Shown: piece by piece, positions 8,172 through 16,048 of the stretch | Numbering within the stretch: the stretch's first letter is position 1 | How the letters are laid out: the number at the start of each line of letters is the position of its first letter | Assembly: GCA_002354635.1 (NCBI GenBank) | Contig: DELZ01000003.1 | Span: 124,001 to 188,000, forward strand | DNA length: 64,000 nt | Direction: 5' to 3' | Origin: Sphingomonadales bacterium UBA2683 | Lineage (GTDB): Bacteria > Pseudomonadota > Alphaproteobacteria > Sphingomonadales > Sphingomonadaceae | Notes under the pieces: generated by a model | Database searches by the model: none | What the model saw: only the letters and a program-made list of their open reading frames with translations | Told to the model about the DNA's origin: nothing | Program-made: the position numbers and the translations under genes

Positions 8172-11084
8172 CTAGGAGGTGCGCTCCCCAGCAGCCCGTT
8201 CCTGATTGAGCCGAAACAGACGCGCCAGCATTTCGTCGTCGGCCAGCGCACCAGCGCGCCAGTCGTCGCCCCAACCATAAGCCTCTGCCACCGCTTCATC
8301 GAGCGCGGCATGGGCATGGTCGAGCCAGGCGGGGCGGGCGTTGTAGAGATTGGTCAGCGTGCGTTTTTTCAGTTCTCTGGCCGCGTCTTCGTCGACCGGC
8401 AGGATGCGGTCGGGATAGCCGGGAACCACTTCCGGTTCGCGGCGGACCAGATCGGGCGGATTGAGCCAGTTTTCACGCAATTCGTTGAGCCGCGCCGCCG
8501 CCGCCGCAATAGCCTGCGCGCGCGGATCATCGGCATAGTCGGCAGCGGGGATATCGGGGGTCAAGCCTTCGGGGAACGGGAAGGTTTCGAAACAACTGCG
8601 CGCATTATAGGTCGGATCATTTCCGACCCCGTGCCATGAGCACGTCGCCAAACTCCATTTCTCATGAAAAACTGACGACAAAACGCCAAACCCAGCATCA
8701 GCGCTGATCGCTATAGTCACTAACCTACTATCCGGTAGAGTTGGACTGTGGGTCCAAACAAAGAATCTAAATTTTGCGACGCGAGGTGTAATGAGAAAGC
8801 GGTTCAGGTCGTTAGTTGCCTTCCTCATCCCCGGACGCGCTTCTCCGTGAATCCACCACTTTTCCCTATGATTAGCGCGACGCAAACCGTCACGTAATGG
8901 CTTTACGTTTCGCCGAACAATTTCAAATGGGCCTTCATATAGGGAAGCTTCCTCTAGAGTCATATGTGGACCAAAATCAATAATCCATCTCCTAGAACTA
9001 CGACGCGTCACATCCATACCATTGAGCCAAGGTCGCAACACATCGCTATTCGGTTTGCCGTTTGGATTGCCGCGCCGCGTTATAAGATCGCGAGCTAGTT
9101 CACCGTCAACATCAAACGGTCCACTTTTCTGGTCACCGATAAATGCCATCTTTAGGTTTTCGCGCATTACCTTTGCGGACGTCAGATCAGTTTCATCGCT
9201 CGCCAAATTTAGATTGGAAGTGATTGCCGCCACAGTCTCGCCATTCAATAGCGAGCTTTTGCTCTCGTTGCTATCGAAACACACCAAAGAGACCCGGACT
9301 TCTGCACCATCAACCGTCCATTCTTCATCGCTCCATGCCTCAAATATCCGGCCATCTTCAACAATGGACTTTAGCACTTCCCGGTTGGCACCATCGCGAA
9401 TAGAATTTGTCGCAACCAATCCGGCGCGTTGCAATTTACCAGCCGCCATCTGATCCCAGGCCTTGGCAAACCAGTAACAGACCAGATCGGCACCACCGGG
9501 CACATTTGACCAAGCTCCGCGAAGGGCAACGGTATATTCCTCGCCCAGCTCGCGAATCATCTTCTTGTTGCCCAAAAACGGCGGGTTCCCGACTACCACA
9601 TCCGCTTCCGGCCACTCGGCCCGCTGCGGCTTGCCTTCGCGGTCAATCGTCAGCACCGCATCGCGGCATTCAATCGTCCCCAGCGGCCGCAGGATCGGGT
9701 TTTTCGCCGCTGCAAAGCCATTGCGCCGCATCCATTGAATCTCGCCAATCCAGACCGACACCCGCGCCAGTTCGGCGGCATAGGGGTTGAGTTCGATGCC
9801 CAGCACCGATTCCGGTCCAACGCGCGGGAATTCACGGGTCAGTCCCAGCACTTCCGCTTCCAGATTGGCCTTGTGCTCGATGTCTTTCAGCGACAGCAAC
9901 GCGACATAGAGAAAATTGCCCGACCCGCAGGCGGGGTCCAGCGCCCGGAATGCCGTCAGCCGTTCCAGAAACGCGCGATGGATCGCGCCTGCGTCTTTCA
10001 GCGCCTTTGTCCGCTTCGCCAGTTCCGTACCGCGCAGCAATTTTTCTGCCGTCGCTTTCGGGGCCTTGTCGATCAATGCCTCCATCCGGGTGCGCGCCGC
10101 ATCCCACTCTGCTTCCAGCGGGCGGATGATGACCGGCTCGACAATCTGCATGATCTTGGCCCGGTCGGTATAATGGGCACCCAATTGACTGCGCTTGGCT
10201 GGATCAAGACCGCGCTCGAACAAGGTGCCCAGAATCGAGGGATCGACCTCTGACCAGTCGAGATGTGCGGCGGTCAGCAGATTATCGATATCCGCCTGTT
10301 TCAGCGGCAGCGCCTCGTCGGAGTCAAACAGCCCGCCATTGAACCAGTCAATCTTGGTGAAGCCGATACTGCCGCCGGGTTCAGCCATCGCCCGGAACAG
10401 CTGGCTGGCATTTGCGGTGAAGCTTTCGGGATTGGATCCGCTAGCCTCCAGCATTTTTGTAAACATGTGATCGGGCAGCAGATCGACATCCTCGGCAAAC
10501 ATGCAGAAGACCAGCCGGTTGACGAAATGCGCGACATCATGCGGCAAATGACCGCGGTCGCGCAGGCGCTGGGCGAGCTCGGCAAATTCACGCGCCGCAA
10601 GCTCGGTCAGCATCTGCCGGGTCTTGCTCGGTTTCAGTTCCTCCGGATCGGTGAAGCATTTTTTCAGCAGATCGCGCGTTGCCGCATCGGCCAGTTCGTC
10701 AATCGCAAATTCGTGCACTTCCTGCACCGTATTGGTCCAGTTGGTGTGGATGCGGAACCGGTCCATGTCCGAGACGATCAATAGCGGCGGGTTTTCCAGC
10801 GCGATGGCATATTGCTGCAACTGGGCGAAAGCCGTGTCCAGATCCTTGCGCTTGCCCTTATATTCCCAGCCGAAACAGCCCTTGCGCCACACATCGGCCC
10901 AGCCGCCCCCGCCGCCGGTTTTTGATGCGCCTTTTTCAAAGGTAAACCAGTCACCCTTTGGATCGGCCGTCGCGGGATCGGCTATATCCAGCAACGCACA
11001 TAAGTCATTGAAATGGCTTTGCGCCGCAGCGCTCTCCTTCAGCTCGCTGCTGCGCCATTTCGAGATAAATTCATGCGGTGTCAT
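8172..11084 (-). CDS. MmeI-like (type IIL) single-chain restriction-modification enzyme
   Basis: This 970-residue protein has the layout of MmeI-family enzymes. The N-terminal nuclease domain carries D64-x9-E74-x-K76 (D...WEYK), the expected PD-ExK spacing. A helical spacer follows (about 150-300), then an N6-adenine methyltransferase with motif I DPACGSGN (about 383-390) and motif IV NPPF (about 500-503), a target-recognition domain (about 620-830) and a C-terminal helical tail. Because the nuclease residues are intact, it may both cut and methylate rather than being an orphan methylase. The start at 11084 is chosen because MTPHEFISKW is the conserved family N-terminus. No other restriction genes are adjacent. 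The specificity part is AT-richer than the rest. Confidence 0.87.
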   Translation of the reverse strand: MTPHEFISKWRSSELKESAAAQSHFNDLCALLDIADPATADPKGDWFTFEKGASKTGGGGGWADVWRKGCFGWEYKGKRKDLDTAFAQLQQYAIALENPPLLIVSDMDRFRIHTNWTNTVQEVHEFAIDELADAATRDLLKKCFTDPEELKPSKTRQMLTELAAREFAELAQRLRDRGHLPHDVAHFVNRLVFCMFAEDVDLLPDHMFTKMLEASGSNPESFTANASQLFRAMAEPGGSIGFTKIDWFNGGLFDSDEALPLKQADIDNLLTAAHLDWSEVDPSILGTLFERGLDPAKRSQLGAHYTDRAKIMQIVEPVIIRPLEAEWDAARTRMEALIDKAPKATAEKLLRGTELAKRTKALKDAGAIHRAFLERLTAFRALDPACGSGNFLYVALLSLKDIEHKANLEAEVLGLTREFPRVGPESVLGIELNPYAAELARVSVWIGEIQWMRRNGFAAAKNPILRPLGTIECRDAVLTIDREGKPQRAEWPEADVVVGNPPFLGNKKMIRELGEEYTVALRGAWSNVPGGADLVCYWFAKAWDQMAAGKLQRAGLVATNSIRDGANREVLKSIVEDGRIFEAWSDEEWTVDGAEVRVSLVCFDSNESKSSLLNGETVAAITSNLNLASDETDLTSAKVMRENLKMAFIGDQKSGPFDVDGELARDLITRRGNPNGKPNSDVLRPWLNGMDVTRRSSRRWIIDFGPHMTLEEASLYEGPFEIVRRNVKPLRDGLRRANHREKWWIHGEARPGMRKATNDLNRFLITPRVAKFRFFVWTHSPTLPDSRLVTIAISADAGFGVLSSVFHEKWSLATCSWHGVGNDPTYNARSCFETFPFPEGLTPDIPAADYADDPRAQAIAAAAARLNELRENWLNPPDLVRREPEVVPGYPDRILPVDEDAARELKKRTLTNLYNARPAWLDHAHAALDEAVAEAYGWGDDWRAGALADDEMLARLFRLNQERAAGERTS
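8590..9420. other. AT-rich mosaic segment inside the restriction-modification gene
   Basis: Sixty-base lines here have far lower GC than flanking coding DNA: 8641-8700 contains 28 G/C (47%) and 9181-9240 contains 29 (48%), against 42 (70%) in 10561-10620 of the same gene. The segment corresponds to the end of the methyltransferase domain and the target-recognition domain. This suggests the specificity module was exchanged by recombination with foreign DNA. Confidence 0.6.
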
Positions 11085-11172
11085 CAATCGCCAGCTTAAC
11101 CAGAGTTGATCTGCCAAGTCGATTATTATCGAAGGGGCAGACCGATTTGCGCAACCGCGATCCGCATTCTTA

Positions 11173-12717
11173 TTGTTCCGGCTGGCTGGGTCAGTCGTTG
11201 CCGCTGGCCTGCCCACATTTCCTGTAGCGTCCCGCCCCCGATTGTGCGACGCTCCCCTCACTTTGAAAAACCGCTCGCCAGACCCCCTGCACCTGACCCT
11301 GCCCAACCGCCTGTCCTACGGGCTCGGCGGGGCGGTCTATGCCGTCAAGGAAGCGGCGTACATCATGTTCGTTTTATTGTTCTACACGCAGGTGCTGGGG
11401 CTGAGCGGAACCGCGACGGGCATTGTCCTGTCGCTCAGCCTGCTGTGGGACGCGGTGTCCGACCCGATGGTCGGCAGCTGGTCCGACCGCTACAAGAGCC
11501 GCTGGGGACGGCGGCACCCGTTCATGATCTACAGCACCATACCGATGGGTCTCGGCTTCATCGCGCTGTTCATGCCGCCGGACTTCGTGCTCAGCAGCGA
11601 GCTGTGGCTGGCAGGGTGGCTGCTGGGCTGCTCGCTGTGGATCCGCACCGCGCTGACCTTTTTCTCGATCCCGCATTATACGCTGGTGGCAGAAATCACC
11701 CAGGATTATCATGACCGCAGCGCGCTGATGGGGCAGCGCACGGCGTTCCTGTTTCTCACCACGCTGCTGCTGCCGTCCACCTGTCTCTATTTTCTGTTCG
11801 ACGAGGGCGCGGGCGGCGATGGCCGCTTTGTTGCCAGCAATTACGTCACCTACGGCTGGCTGTCGGCGCTGATCGTCTGGATCACCGCGACGGCGTGCAT
11901 TGCCGGAACCTGGAAATTTGTCGGCCATACCCAGATTGATCCGCGGCGCGCGCCGTCTACGCCCGGGTTTCTGGGTTTGTGGAGCGATTTCCTGTCCACC
12001 TTCCGCAACCGCAACTTTCGCAATGTACTTGCCTATGATCTGGGTGCCACCGCTTCCTATGGCATTACGGTGGCGCTCAATATCATCTTCTGGACCTATT
12101 TCTGGGAATTGCAGGCGACCGAGACGGGACTGGTGCTGGGCATTTCGGTGCTGATCGCGGTGCCGATCGCGATTCTCTTCCTGAAGACGGCCGGCCGGCG
12201 GATGCCGAAGCATGATATCGTCAAATGGGCGGTGGTCGTGATGCTACTCGATCTGTCCTGGCCCTATCTGCTCCGCTTCCTCGACCTGATCCCGGATAAT
12301 GGCGATCCGGTGATATTCGCCATCCTGGTCATCCAGAACGCGATTTTCATGAGCTTCTTCATCTTGCGGATCGTTGCCATCGCCTCGCTGACCGCCGACC
12401 TGACCGACGAGCACGAGGCCGAAACGGGGCTCCGGCAGGAGGGCGGCTTCTATGCCGTGCTGCAGTTCACATCCAAGATGGGCGGTGCCGTCGGGCCGCT
12501 TTATGGCGGCTTCGCACTCGACATGGTCGGGCTCAGTGAGGGCATGCGGCCCGGAGCGGTGCCGCAATCATCGCTTGATGCGCTGGTCTGGATCGGTGCC
12601 GCCGCGATCGTCCCGCTGATGCTGATGGCGTTATTTTTCACCTTCCGCTTCTCGATGACCGAGGAACGGCTGTTGCAAATCCAGGCACTGATCGCGCGAC
12701 AACGTCAGGACGAATAA
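11173..12717 (+). CDS. Glycoside-pentoside-hexuronide type cation symporter (MFS)
   Basis: This integral membrane transporter of about 484-514 residues is MelB-like. It has about 12 hydrophobic segments, the GPH signature region around LSLLWDAVSDPMVGSWSDR (Asp residues used for cation/sugar coupling) and the loop RWGRRHPFM. It probably imports a sugar or glycoside with Na+ or H+. The start is uncertain. ATG 11173 gives an N-terminus of low-complexity, non-membrane character, while TTG 11263 would place LPNRLSYGLGG near the start as in relatives. Neither has a strong ribosome-binding site. No sugar catabolic genes are adjacent. The stop codon lies inside the arm of a bidirectional terminator. 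Confidence 0.85.
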   Translation: MFRLAGSVVAAGLPTFPVASRPRLCDAPLTLKNRSPDPLHLTLPNRLSYGLGGAVYAVKEAAYIMFVLLFYTQVLGLSGTATGIVLSLSLLWDAVSDPMVGSWSDRYKSRWGRRHPFMIYSTIPMGLGFIALFMPPDFVLSSELWLAGWLLGCSLWIRTALTFFSIPHYTLVAEITQDYHDRSALMGQRTAFLFLTTLLLPSTCLYFLFDEGAGGDGRFVASNYVTYGWLSALIVWITATACIAGTWKFVGHTQIDPRRAPSTPGFLGLWSDFLSTFRNRNFRNVLAYDLGATASYGITVALNIIFWTYFWELQATETGLVLGISVLIAVPIAILFLKTAGRRMPKHDIVKWAVVVMLLDLSWPYLLRFLDLIPDNGDPVIFAILVIQNAIFMSFFILRIVAIASLTADLTDEHEAETGLRQEGGFYAVLQFTSKMGGAVGPLYGGFALDMVGLSEGMRPGAVPQSSLDALVWIGAAAIVPLMLMALFFTFRFSMTEERLLQIQALIARQRQDE

Positions 12718-12747
12718 AAAGGGGACCGCCAGGCCCCCTTTTTATTC
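12712..12747. terminator. Perfect bidirectional terminator between transporter and M3 peptidase genes
   Basis: The 13-base arms 12712-12724 (ending AAAAAGGGG) and 12735-12747 (beginning CCCCTTTTT) are perfectly complementary around a 10-base loop. They give an A-run/T-run hairpin that works in both directions between convergent genes. The transporter's TAA (12715-12717) is inside the left arm. Confidence 0.9.
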
Positions 12748-12765
12748 AACAACGGCGGCAGCGGC

Positions 12766-15003
12766 CTATTTGGTCGCGTCGCCCTTACTGCCCGCATCGG
12801 CGCTTTCACCGGGAACCGGGAATCCGCGCTTCTTGAGGATATATTTGACCTCCGGATCGCGGCCGCGGAATTTGCGATAGGCCTGTTTGCGGTCGGTCTC
12901 GTTGCCGGTCGACAGCAGGATATTGCGGAACCGTTCCGCCGTATCCTTGTCCCACGGACTGCCGGCTTCCTCGAACGCGGCCCAGGTATCGGCATCCATC
13001 GTTTCCGACCAGAGATAGCTGTAATAGCCGGCCGAATAGGCATCGGAAGAGAACAGGTGGTTGAACTGCGGCAGGCGGTGCCGCATCACGATTTCCTTCG
13101 GCATGCCGATTTCGGTCAGCGTCTCGCGCTCGAAAGCATCGGGATCGGTCACCGGGGTCTCGCGATTGTGCAGCATCATGTCGACGATCGCGCTGGACAG
13201 ATATTCGACCGTGGCGAAGCCTTCATTGAACGTCTGGGACGCCTGGATCTTGTCGACCAGTTCTTTCGGAATCGGTTCGCCGGTCTTGTAGTGGGTGGCG
13301 TAGGTCGAGAGGATGTAAGGCGTCATCAGCCAGTTTTCGTTCACCTGACTCGGATATTCGACAAAGTCGCGCGGCGTGTTGGCGAGACCCGGATAGGTGA
13401 TGTCATAATTGAGATAATGCAGCGCATGGCCGAATTCATGGAACAGGGTCTGCGCATCATCGAGGCTGATCAGGGTCGGTTCGCCATCACCGCCCTTGAC
13501 GAAATTATTGTTGTTCGACGATATCGTATATTTGTTCTTACCACCCAGCTTGTAGCTGTCCTTGTAGGTGGTCATCCACGCACCGGAGCGCTTGCCGTTT
13601 CGGGCATAATTGTCGAAGAACTGCACGCCGATGACCTTGTCGCCGCGCTTGACTTCAAAGGTGCGCACTTCCGGATCGAAGACCGGGATGCTGCCGGTGG
13701 TTTCGGTGAAGGTCATGCCGTAGAGCTTGCCGGCGGCGTCAAACAGAGCATCCATCATCTTGTCGAGCTGGAAATAGGGCTTGATCTCGGCGGAATCGAG
13801 GTCATATTTCGCCTTGCGGACCTTTTCCGCATAGAAACGATAATCCCATGGAGCGATGGTGATCCCGGCGCCCTCGGCGTCGGCAATCGACTGCATATCG
13901 GCGACTTCCTCACCCACGCGGGCGACAGCAGCGGGCCAGACCTTCATCATCAGGTCCATTGCCGCTTCCGGCTCTTTCGCCATCGTGTCGGCCATGCGGT
14001 AATGGGCATGGGTCTTGAATCCGAGAAGCTTGGCACGGTCCGCGCGCAACTTCAGGATTTTCGCGATGGTCGCGTTGGTATCATTGGCATCGCCATTGTC
14101 GCCGCGGTTGACATAGGCGTTATAGACTTTCTCGCGCAGGTCGCGGCGCGTCGAGTTTTGCAGGAACGGCTGCATCACCGAGCGGGTGTTTTTCAGCGCC
14201 CAGCCGGTCTTGCCCTGTTCTTCCGCAGCAGCTTTCAGCGATGCGACAAAGCTGTCCGGCAGGCCGGCGAGATCGGCTTCGTCGGTCAGGAAGATGAAGG
14301 TTTCTTCATCGGCGAGAACCTTGTTGGAAAAGTCGTTAAACGCCTTCGACAATTCGGTATTATAGGCAATCAGCTGTTCCTTGTCGGCGCCGTCGAGCAG
14401 CGCGCCATCCCGGACCAGCTGCTCGTAATTGCGCTCGACCAGCCGCTTCTGCTTGGCATCCAGCCCGGCGGTTTCACGATTGTCGTAGACCGCCTTGGTC
14501 TTGGCCAGCAGTTTCGGATCGAGGGTCAGCTGGTCGAAGAAAGCGGAGACTTTGGGTAGCCATTCGCCCTGGATCTTGCGAACTTCCTCGCTGGAAAGAT
14601 TGCTGGAATAGACACCCCAGATCGAGAAGAGATTATTGGCCTCGCTGCCGACCAGTTCCATCGGCACCGTGAAATTTTCAAAGGTCGCGGGCTCCGGATT
14701 GTCACGGATTACGTTCACATCGGCCTGGATCTTGTCCATCGTCTTCTGGAAGGCTTCCGGGAAATCGGAGACCTTGACTTCGTCCCATGGCGGCACGCCG
14801 TCATAAGGGCCCGTCCAGGATTGAAGGATTGAATTTTCGGTGCTGTCAGCGGATGCCGCCTGCATGGCGCTCATCTTGTTCAATTCTGCTGTTGTCATTT
14901 TTTTCCCATGATGGTCGGCAAGAGCGGGAGTCGCGGTGGTGCCAAGCAGCGCGGCGCTTGATACGCCCAGAAAAAACTTGCGGGTGGAAATGGTGAATCG
15001 CAT
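12766..15003 (-). CDS. dcp: Secreted M3-family metallopeptidase (peptidyl-dipeptidase Dcp)
   Basis: This 745-residue zinc peptidase releases dipeptides from the C-terminus of peptides. The start at 15003 is preceded by a good GGAGAG. It gives a signal peptide (TRKFF then hydrophobic, cleavage after ALA near residue 30), indicating a periplasmic or lipid-free exported form. The zinc motif HEFGHALHYL is in the last third of the protein, with the third ligand Glu in DFVEYPSQ and the substrate-binding GYYSYLWS near the C-terminus. Length fits the Dcp/oligopeptidase A family plus signal. The extra 32 codons upstream look non-coding. The gene ends at the bidirectional terminator shared with the sugar transporter. 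Confidence 0.92.
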   Translation of the reverse strand: MRFTISTRKFFLGVSSAALLGTTATPALADHHGKKMTTAELNKMSAMQAASADSTENSILQSWTGPYDGVPPWDEVKVSDFPEAFQKTMDKIQADVNVIRDNPEPATFENFTVPMELVGSEANNLFSIWGVYSSNLSSEEVRKIQGEWLPKVSAFFDQLTLDPKLLAKTKAVYDNRETAGLDAKQKRLVERNYEQLVRDGALLDGADKEQLIAYNTELSKAFNDFSNKVLADEETFIFLTDEADLAGLPDSFVASLKAAAEEQGKTGWALKNTRSVMQPFLQNSTRRDLREKVYNAYVNRGDNGDANDTNATIAKILKLRADRAKLLGFKTHAHYRMADTMAKEPEAAMDLMMKVWPAAVARVGEEVADMQSIADAEGAGITIAPWDYRFYAEKVRKAKYDLDSAEIKPYFQLDKMMDALFDAAGKLYGMTFTETTGSIPVFDPEVRTFEVKRGDKVIGVQFFDNYARNGKRSGAWMTTYKDSYKLGGKNKYTISSNNNNFVKGGDGEPTLISLDDAQTLFHEFGHALHYLNYDITYPGLANTPRDFVEYPSQVNENWLMTPYILSTYATHYKTGEPIPKELVDKIQASQTFNEGFATVEYLSSAIVDMMLHNRETPVTDPDAFERETLTEIGMPKEIVMRHRLPQFNHLFSSDAYSAGYYSYLWSETMDADTWAAFEEAGSPWDKDTAERFRNILLSTGNETDRKQAYRKFRGRDPEVKYILKKRGFPVPGESADAGSKGDATK

Positions 15004-15172
15004 TAAAATCTCTCCAAATATTAGGCCGCGGCTGCGGGTCGGCAAAAACGCACGGGGCGCAATTGGCCACGGTCTAACCAAAGCCGGGCGGAAACGCAAA
15101 AAAGGTTTCGCAGGAAATCAATTATTAGACGAACGACATTTTACCGTCGATGAACGACGTCGCAATTTGTCG

Positions 15173-16021
15173 TTATTGCGGCCGCTCGGCCAGCAAGGCG
15201 CGCACCAGCGGCTGCAGATTTTCATCATAGCGGGCGAGCATGACATGATCCTCGGCATTTTCGAAGTGACTGACCAGCTGGCGGCCGTTCCAGTAATGCA
15301 GGGCGATCGCCGGCGGGTCGGCGACAATCATGTTGCGGCCGTCCGGATGGTCCGGGTCAATCGGACTGAGGTCCAACGCCACCTGGGGTGCGGTCGAGGC
15401 GCAGACGGCCAGGCTGATATCTCCCCACCAGGCCGAAATATTGCGGTGCAAATGGCCGGTAATCATCCCCTTGACCTGGCCATGACCGGCGAGCGTGTCG
15501 GCGAGCAGGGTCACCCAGGGCTCTTCCGGATGGGTGGTCATCCACTCGATGCCGCTGTCCACCGGTGGATGGTGCAGGATCAGAATGGTCGGTTTGTCGC
15601 CATCCTCCGACAGCCGGTCCGACAGCCAGGCCGCGCGGGTCTCGCAGAAGGCTCCGCCATGACGGCCCTCCTCCAGCGTATCGAGTACCAGTAGCCGGAG
15701 CGCGGGCGTGTCGACTTCATACTGGATGAATCCGTCCGGCGCAGGAACATCGGGAAACTGCTTGCGAAACGGCGCCCGCAGATCGTGGTTGCCCATGCAC
15801 ATATGCACCGGAAAAGGCACCACGGACAAGGCGTTCTCGAGCCGACGGTAGCTTTCCTGGTCTCCGCGATCAACGAGATCACCGGTGGCCAGCAGCAGAT
15901 CGGGCTGCGGGGTGACGGCACAAATCGTCTTGATCGCCTGGTCAAGTCGCTTGCGGTTGAATTCGGCCGGATTGTCGGGGTCGAAACCCAGATGAATATC
16001 CGTGATCTGCGCGATCAACAT
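15173..16021 (-). CDS. cpdA: CpdA-like metallophosphoesterase (putative cyclic-nucleotide phosphodiesterase)
   Basis: This 282-residue calcineurin-like phosphoesterase has all metal motifs in order: ITDIHLG (Asp-x-His near residue 8), LATGDLVDRG, MGNHDLR, ILHHPP and ITGHLHRN. This set is typical of class III cAMP phosphodiesterases (CpdA). It is cytoplasmic, with GGGAGGG before its ATG. It is the last gene of the operon with the cyclic-nucleotide-binding flavoprotein, b-cytochrome and decaheme cytochrome, 27 bases behind the latter. That context suggests it tunes the nucleotide signal sensed by the first gene product, but it could hydrolyse another phosphodiester. Confidence 0.82.
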   Translation of the reverse strand: MLIAQITDIHLGFDPDNPAEFNRKRLDQAIKTICAVTPQPDLLLATGDLVDRGDQESYRRLENALSVVPFPVHMCMGNHDLRAPFRKQFPDVPAPDGFIQYEVDTPALRLLVLDTLEEGRHGGAFCETRAAWLSDRLSEDGDKPTILILHHPPVDSGIEWMTTHPEEPWVTLLADTLAGHGQVKGMITGHLHRNISAWWGDISLAVCASTAPQVALDLSPIDPDHPDGRNMIVADPPAIALHYWNGRQLVSHFENAEDHVMLARYDENLQPLVRALLAERPQ

Positions 16022-16048
16022 GGACGCCCTCCCTTTTGTCCGATGGCG

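Noticed and set aside
11085..11306. N-terminal extension of the MmeI-like gene
   Set aside because: The conserved MTPHEFISKW N-terminus is at 11084; upstream residues are not family-like.
13057..14559. Plus-strand open frame of 500 codons within the M3 peptidase gene
   Set aside because: Antisense shadow; the minus frame has a signal peptide and HExxH.
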